A stretch of DNA of 10,226 nucleotides from Candidatus Latescibacterota bacterium (GTDB lineage Bacteria > Latescibacterota > UBA2968 > UBA8231): the NCBI GenBank assembly GCA_022827165.1, contig JAJDTN010000245.1, forward strand, positions 1 through 10,226, read 5' to 3'. Under the pieces are notes generated by a model. That model was not told the DNA's origin, did not search any database, and saw only the letters and a list, made by a program, of their open reading frames with translations. The translations under genes were made by a program, and so were the position numbers. Positions within the stretch are counted from its first letter, which is position 1. Each line of letters begins with the position of its first letter. This document shows, in pieces, positions 8,022 through 10,226 of this stretch.

Positions 8022-8521
8022 CTATCCAGGGTGAGATATGCCACCCCCGGAGCATTCCCCCAACCACTCCCGGATCGTCGTCTTGATCCACTCCCACTCG
8101 GCGTCTTCCAACATGCGAGGCATCGGTTCCTCGTCGGCGTCGTCGAAGAAGCTGAGGCTGTACAAGAGGTGTGCCATCTCCGGGACGTCGTACTTGCGGC
8201 GGGACAGTTCCAGCATGCCGGGCAGCCGGACGTGCCGGGTCCCCAGTGCCCACAGATCGACGAAGTCCTTGCGGGAGCCGCGCTGGCGATGGCGGACAGC
8301 TTCATGGCCGACACGTCGTCCAAGGATGCTACCGGGCTGGGTCCCTCGGGCCAGTCTTCGAACGGACCAAGAAAGTCGAGATCGACGGAGAGCCGGTGGC
8401 CGAGGTGAAGGGCCACGGCAGTGCCGCCTGCCAGGTAGAACCCCTCCTCGGACAGTGGCGGCCCCAGTTGTCCGAGGACCTCCCTTTGTGCGGGAGACAG
8501 GCATTCAGGGTGCCAGTTCAA
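8022..8521 (-). pseudogene. AbiEii/AbiGii-type nucleotidyltransferase toxin, internally deleted and frameshifted
   Basis: The start is TTG 8521, overlapping the preceding gene's TGA as TTGA, with GGAGG eight bases upstream; the overlap suggests translational coupling. It opens LNWHPECLSPAQREVLGQLG, then FYLAGGTAVALHLGHR and SVDLDF, the nucleotidyltransferase glycine and Asp motif of AbiEii-like toxins. It then jumps directly to LGPFEDWPEG and ASLDDVSAMKLSAIAS. In intact relatives I would expect about 40-45 more residues between VDLDF and this point (the strand ending around 'YPLL'); the in-frame gap is near 8371. Next, between 8281 and 8285, the frame shifts: RGSRKDFVDLWAL and LELSRRKYDVPEMAHLLYSL continue in another frame to TAG 8024-8022. 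One missing C in GCCGCGG would account for it. Both the conserved Lys (MKLSAIA) and RKDFVDL motifs survive. The toxin is probably inactive as read. AbiEii proteins transfer nucleotides and halt growth when their antitoxin is absent. Confidence 0.75.
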
Positions 8522-9057
8522 GCCCGTGTCCTCCGCTCCCAGACCCCCGCCCGCGCCTCCCGCACCCACTCCTCCACCTGGTCCGCCGGCAGATCGAGGA
8601 TCAGCTCCCAGAACCGGATCCGCTTGGCGTCCAAGCCGCGGCACCGGCGCCGGATCAGCCACTGGCGCAGCTGGTCCGGCTCGACCCGCTCGCGCAGCCA
8701 GGTCACCGAGTCCCAGTCGCCGGCGCCCAGGATGCGGGCGATGACGAAGTCGCGGTCGGCGGGCCAGGAGAGGTCCTCGAAGCGGTGGTCCCAGAACAGG
8801 TCCCGCATCGACTCGGGCAGTCCCGCCTCCGGCTCCTGGTCCCCGCCCGGCGGACGCAGGCGGTCCAGCGTGTGGGTCAGCCGTCCCCACTCCGCCTCCG
8901 TGAGCGAGGCCGCCGCCGCTTTGCGGAGAAAGCCCACGGCCCCGGGGCTGGCGGCAAGGGCGCCGGAGACCTCGGCAGGCACTTTACGGGAGAGCGCGAG
9001 GAGGGGCTCGGAGGGGACGGACAGGAACCGGCAGATGCTCTCGATGGTGACGGCCAT
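8518..9057 (-). CDS. DUF6922-like small protein, likely partner of the AbiEii-type gene
   Basis: ATG 9057 to TGA 8520-8518 gives 179 residues without interruption. The frame stays open upstream to 9261, but that part overlaps the end of aspS and reads as non-protein-like, so 9057 is preferred; no good RBS precedes it, and leaderless translation is possible. Residues about 85-175 carry DLFWDHRFEDLSW, FVIARILGAGDWDSVTWL and RFWELILDLP. These recall the W-rich DUF6922 domain (FWD...FII-RVL-G...W-WL...L--RSLNFW) often encoded directly upstream of AbiEii-like toxin genes. The N-terminal ~80 residues are helical and not recognised. The four-base overlap with the toxin start supports a two-gene operon. 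An antitoxin role is inferred from context only; it is not the winged-helix AbiEi type. Confidence 0.72.
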   Translation of the reverse strand: MAVTIESICRFLSVPSEPLLALSRKVPAEVSGALAASPGAVGFLRKAAAASLTEAEWGRLTHTLDRLRPPGGDQEPEAGLPESMRDLFWDHRFEDLSWPADRDFVIARILGAGDWDSVTWLRERVEPDQLRQWLIRRRCRGLDAKRIRFWELILDLPADQVEEWVREARAGVWERRTRA

Positions 9058-9178
9058 GCTCTTAATGGCGAGGTGTGTTGAGTTGTAAGTCAACTCCACG
9101 CCTGCCCAAACGCAGAAGTGCCCAGGGGAGGGACGCCCACCAAGACGCCCCCGCCAAGACGTCACCCCCGGCCCGCCG
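9058..9178. promoter_or_regulatory. Intergenic control region between aspS and the toxin-partner gene
   Basis: GAGTTG-TAAGT-CAACTC (9080-9096) is a 6-bp inverted repeat with a five-base spacer, 23 bases upstream of ATG 9057: a possible operator, as toxin-antitoxin operons are often self-repressed. TTGACT on the minus strand (9093-9088) could act as a -35 inside it, but no good -10 follows. Farther up, CCAAGACG-type units recur with a 14-base period (CAAGACG at 9141-9147 and 9155-9161). No rho-independent terminator for aspS is visible. Confidence 0.35.
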
Positions 9179-10226
9179 TCACTCCCGCACCGCCAGGTGA
9201 AGCTCCCGGAGTTGCTCGGCGGACACCTCCCCCGGGGCGCCCATGAGCGGATCCTGCGCATGCTGGTTCATGGGGAAGGCGATGACCTCCCGGATGTTCG
9301 GTTCGTCCGCCAGCAGCATGACGATGCGGTCGATGCCGGGGGCGATGCCGCCGTGGGGCGGGGCGCCGTAGCGCAGGGCGCGGATCATGCAGCCGAACCG
9401 GCGCTCCACCTCCTGCCGCGGATACCCGGCGATCTCGAAGGCCTTGTACATGATCTCGGGCCGGTGGTTGCGTATGGCGCCGCTCGACAGCTCGACGCCG
9501 TTGCAGACGATGTCGTACTGGTACGCCTTGATCTCCAGCGGCGGCTGCGTCTCCAGGGCCTCCATTCCGCCCTGCGGCATGGAGAAGGGGTTGTGCGAGA
9601 AGGCGGCATGGTCCCGTTCCTGGTCCCACTCGTACATCGGGAAGTCGACGATCCAGCAGAACTCGTAGCATCCCTGCCGCCGCAGCTCGAGCCGGTCCGC
9701 CAGATGCAGGCGCAGCCGTCCCGCCAGGGTCGCCGCCTCGTCCGGAGGTCCGGCGATGAGGAGGATCGCCGACCCCGGCTCGGCCGAGCACTCCTCGGCG
9801 ATGCGTGCGATCGTGCTCTCTTCCAGGGCCGCCGCGATCGATCCGGTGGCCCGGCCCCCGGGGATGAGCCAGGCCATCCCCTGGCCGCCGGACTCTCTGA
9901 CGAAGTCCTCGAGACCGTCGAAGAACGAGCGCGGACGGACCTCGAGACCGGGCACGCACAGGGCGCGGACGACCCCACCTTCGGCAACGATCTCCCGGAA
10001 CAGCCGGAACGAGGAATCCGCGAAAATGTGTGACAGGTCCCGGATCTCGAGCCCGAAGCGCAGGTCCGGCTTGTCGGTGCCGAAGCGCAGCATGGCCTCC
10101 GCGTGGGAGAGCCGGGGAAAGGGCGTCCCGGTCACCTGCCAGTCGCTGAACTCGTGGAACAGACCGGAGAACAGCTCCTCCACGACAGCGAAGACGTCCT
10201 CCTGCTCGACGAAGGCCATCTCCATG
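9179..10226 (-). CDS. aspS: Aspartyl-tRNA synthetase (partial, N-terminus beyond right edge)
   Basis: This class II enzyme charges tRNA-Asp (or tRNA-Asp and tRNA-Asn in non-discriminating forms). About 349 C-terminal residues of a roughly 590-residue bacterial-type protein are present, stop TGA 9181-9179. The first visible residues ([19 protein letters not shown]) follow class II motif 2, so the Met near 10225 is internal and not a start. [24 protein letters not shown] leads into the bacterial GAD insertion (about residues 60-175 of the fragment). The catalytic core resumes with [26 protein letters not shown] and [14 protein letters not shown]. Motif 3 is [23 protein letters not shown], with the ATP-binding Arg in GIDR, followed by [15 protein letters not shown]. 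No missing core residue is seen. The residues that separate discriminating from non-discriminating enzymes are outside the window. It is the only housekeeping gene here and lies just upstream of the accessory cluster. Confidence 0.96.
   Translation of the reverse strand, partial: MEMAFVEQEDVFAVVEELFSGLFHEFSDWQVTGTPFPRLSHAEAMLRFGTDKPDLRFGLEIRDLSHIFADSSFRLFREIVAEGGVVRALCVPGLEVRPRSFFDGLEDFVRESGGQGMAWLIPGGRATGSIAAALEESTIARIAEECSAEPGSAILLIAGPPDEAATLAGRLRLHLADRLELRRQGCYEFCWIVDFPMYEWDQERDHAAFSHNPFSMPQGGMEALETQPPLEIKAYQYDIVCNGVELSSGAIRNHRPEIMYKAFEIAGYPRQEVERRFGCMIRALRYGAPPHGGIAPGIDRIVMLLADEPNIREVIAFPMNQHAQDPLMGAPGEVSAEQLRELHLAVRE

Noticed and set aside
9058..9261. An extended start for the DUF6922-like gene at 9261
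   Set aside because: The extension overlaps the aspS 3' end and reads as shadow sequence; ATG 9057 begins protein-like sequence.

Overview
The window is a high-GC bacterial chromosomal segment. It looks like a metagenome-type contig from a Gram-negative lineage outside the well-studied groups. The large DUF5916/CBM9-like outer-membrane protein, the fused membrane spermidine-synthase-like protein with TPRs and the DUF3604/PHP protein are a combination I associate with Acidobacteriota-, Gemmatimonadota-, Eisenbacteria- or Krumholzibacteria-like genomes. That is an inference; the sequence shows no marker that fixes the phylum. The AspRS fragment has the '[21 protein letters not shown]' style of catalytic core that I remember best from alphaproteobacterial-type enzymes.

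Layout: 1-2884 (minus) is a polytopic membrane protein fused to a spermidine-synthase-like Rossmann domain and C-terminal TPRs, running off the left edge. A 67-nt divergent spacer separates it from 2952-4458 (plus), a DUF3604/PHP-type metal-dependent hydrolase interrupted near its C-terminal third by a one-base frameshift. It converges on 4475-6988 (minus), a complete 837-residue exported DUF5916 protein with an N-terminal CBM9-like domain and a predicted outer-membrane barrel. Between 6989 and 7406 lies a gene-free stretch with a 13-bp perfect inverted repeat (7210-7222 / 7385-7397) enclosing imperfect 14-16-bp repeats built on CTGAG.

From 7407 to 9057 (minus) there is a small accessory cluster. 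It holds a DUF6922-like gene, then an AbiEii-type nucleotidyltransferase toxin gene whose TTG start overlaps the previous stop (TTGA), then a DIP1984-like coiled-coil gene. The toxin gene has lost about 40-45 internal codons and also carries a frameshift; the DIP1984-like gene carries a single frameshift. The DUF6922-like partner is intact. The cluster therefore looks like a decaying type IV-like toxin-antitoxin (or abortive-infection) locus beside a housekeeping gene. The right end (9179-10226, minus) is the C-terminal 60% or so of aspartyl-tRNA synthetase, cut by the window edge.

Three single-base frameshifts in 10 kb could be real decay or sequencing/assembly errors. The in-frame deletion in the toxin gene is harder to explain as base-calling error and supports real decay there. 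I see no convincing new multi-gene system. The items most worth a second look are the degraded toxin with its intact partner and the repeat-bounded element at 7210-7397.
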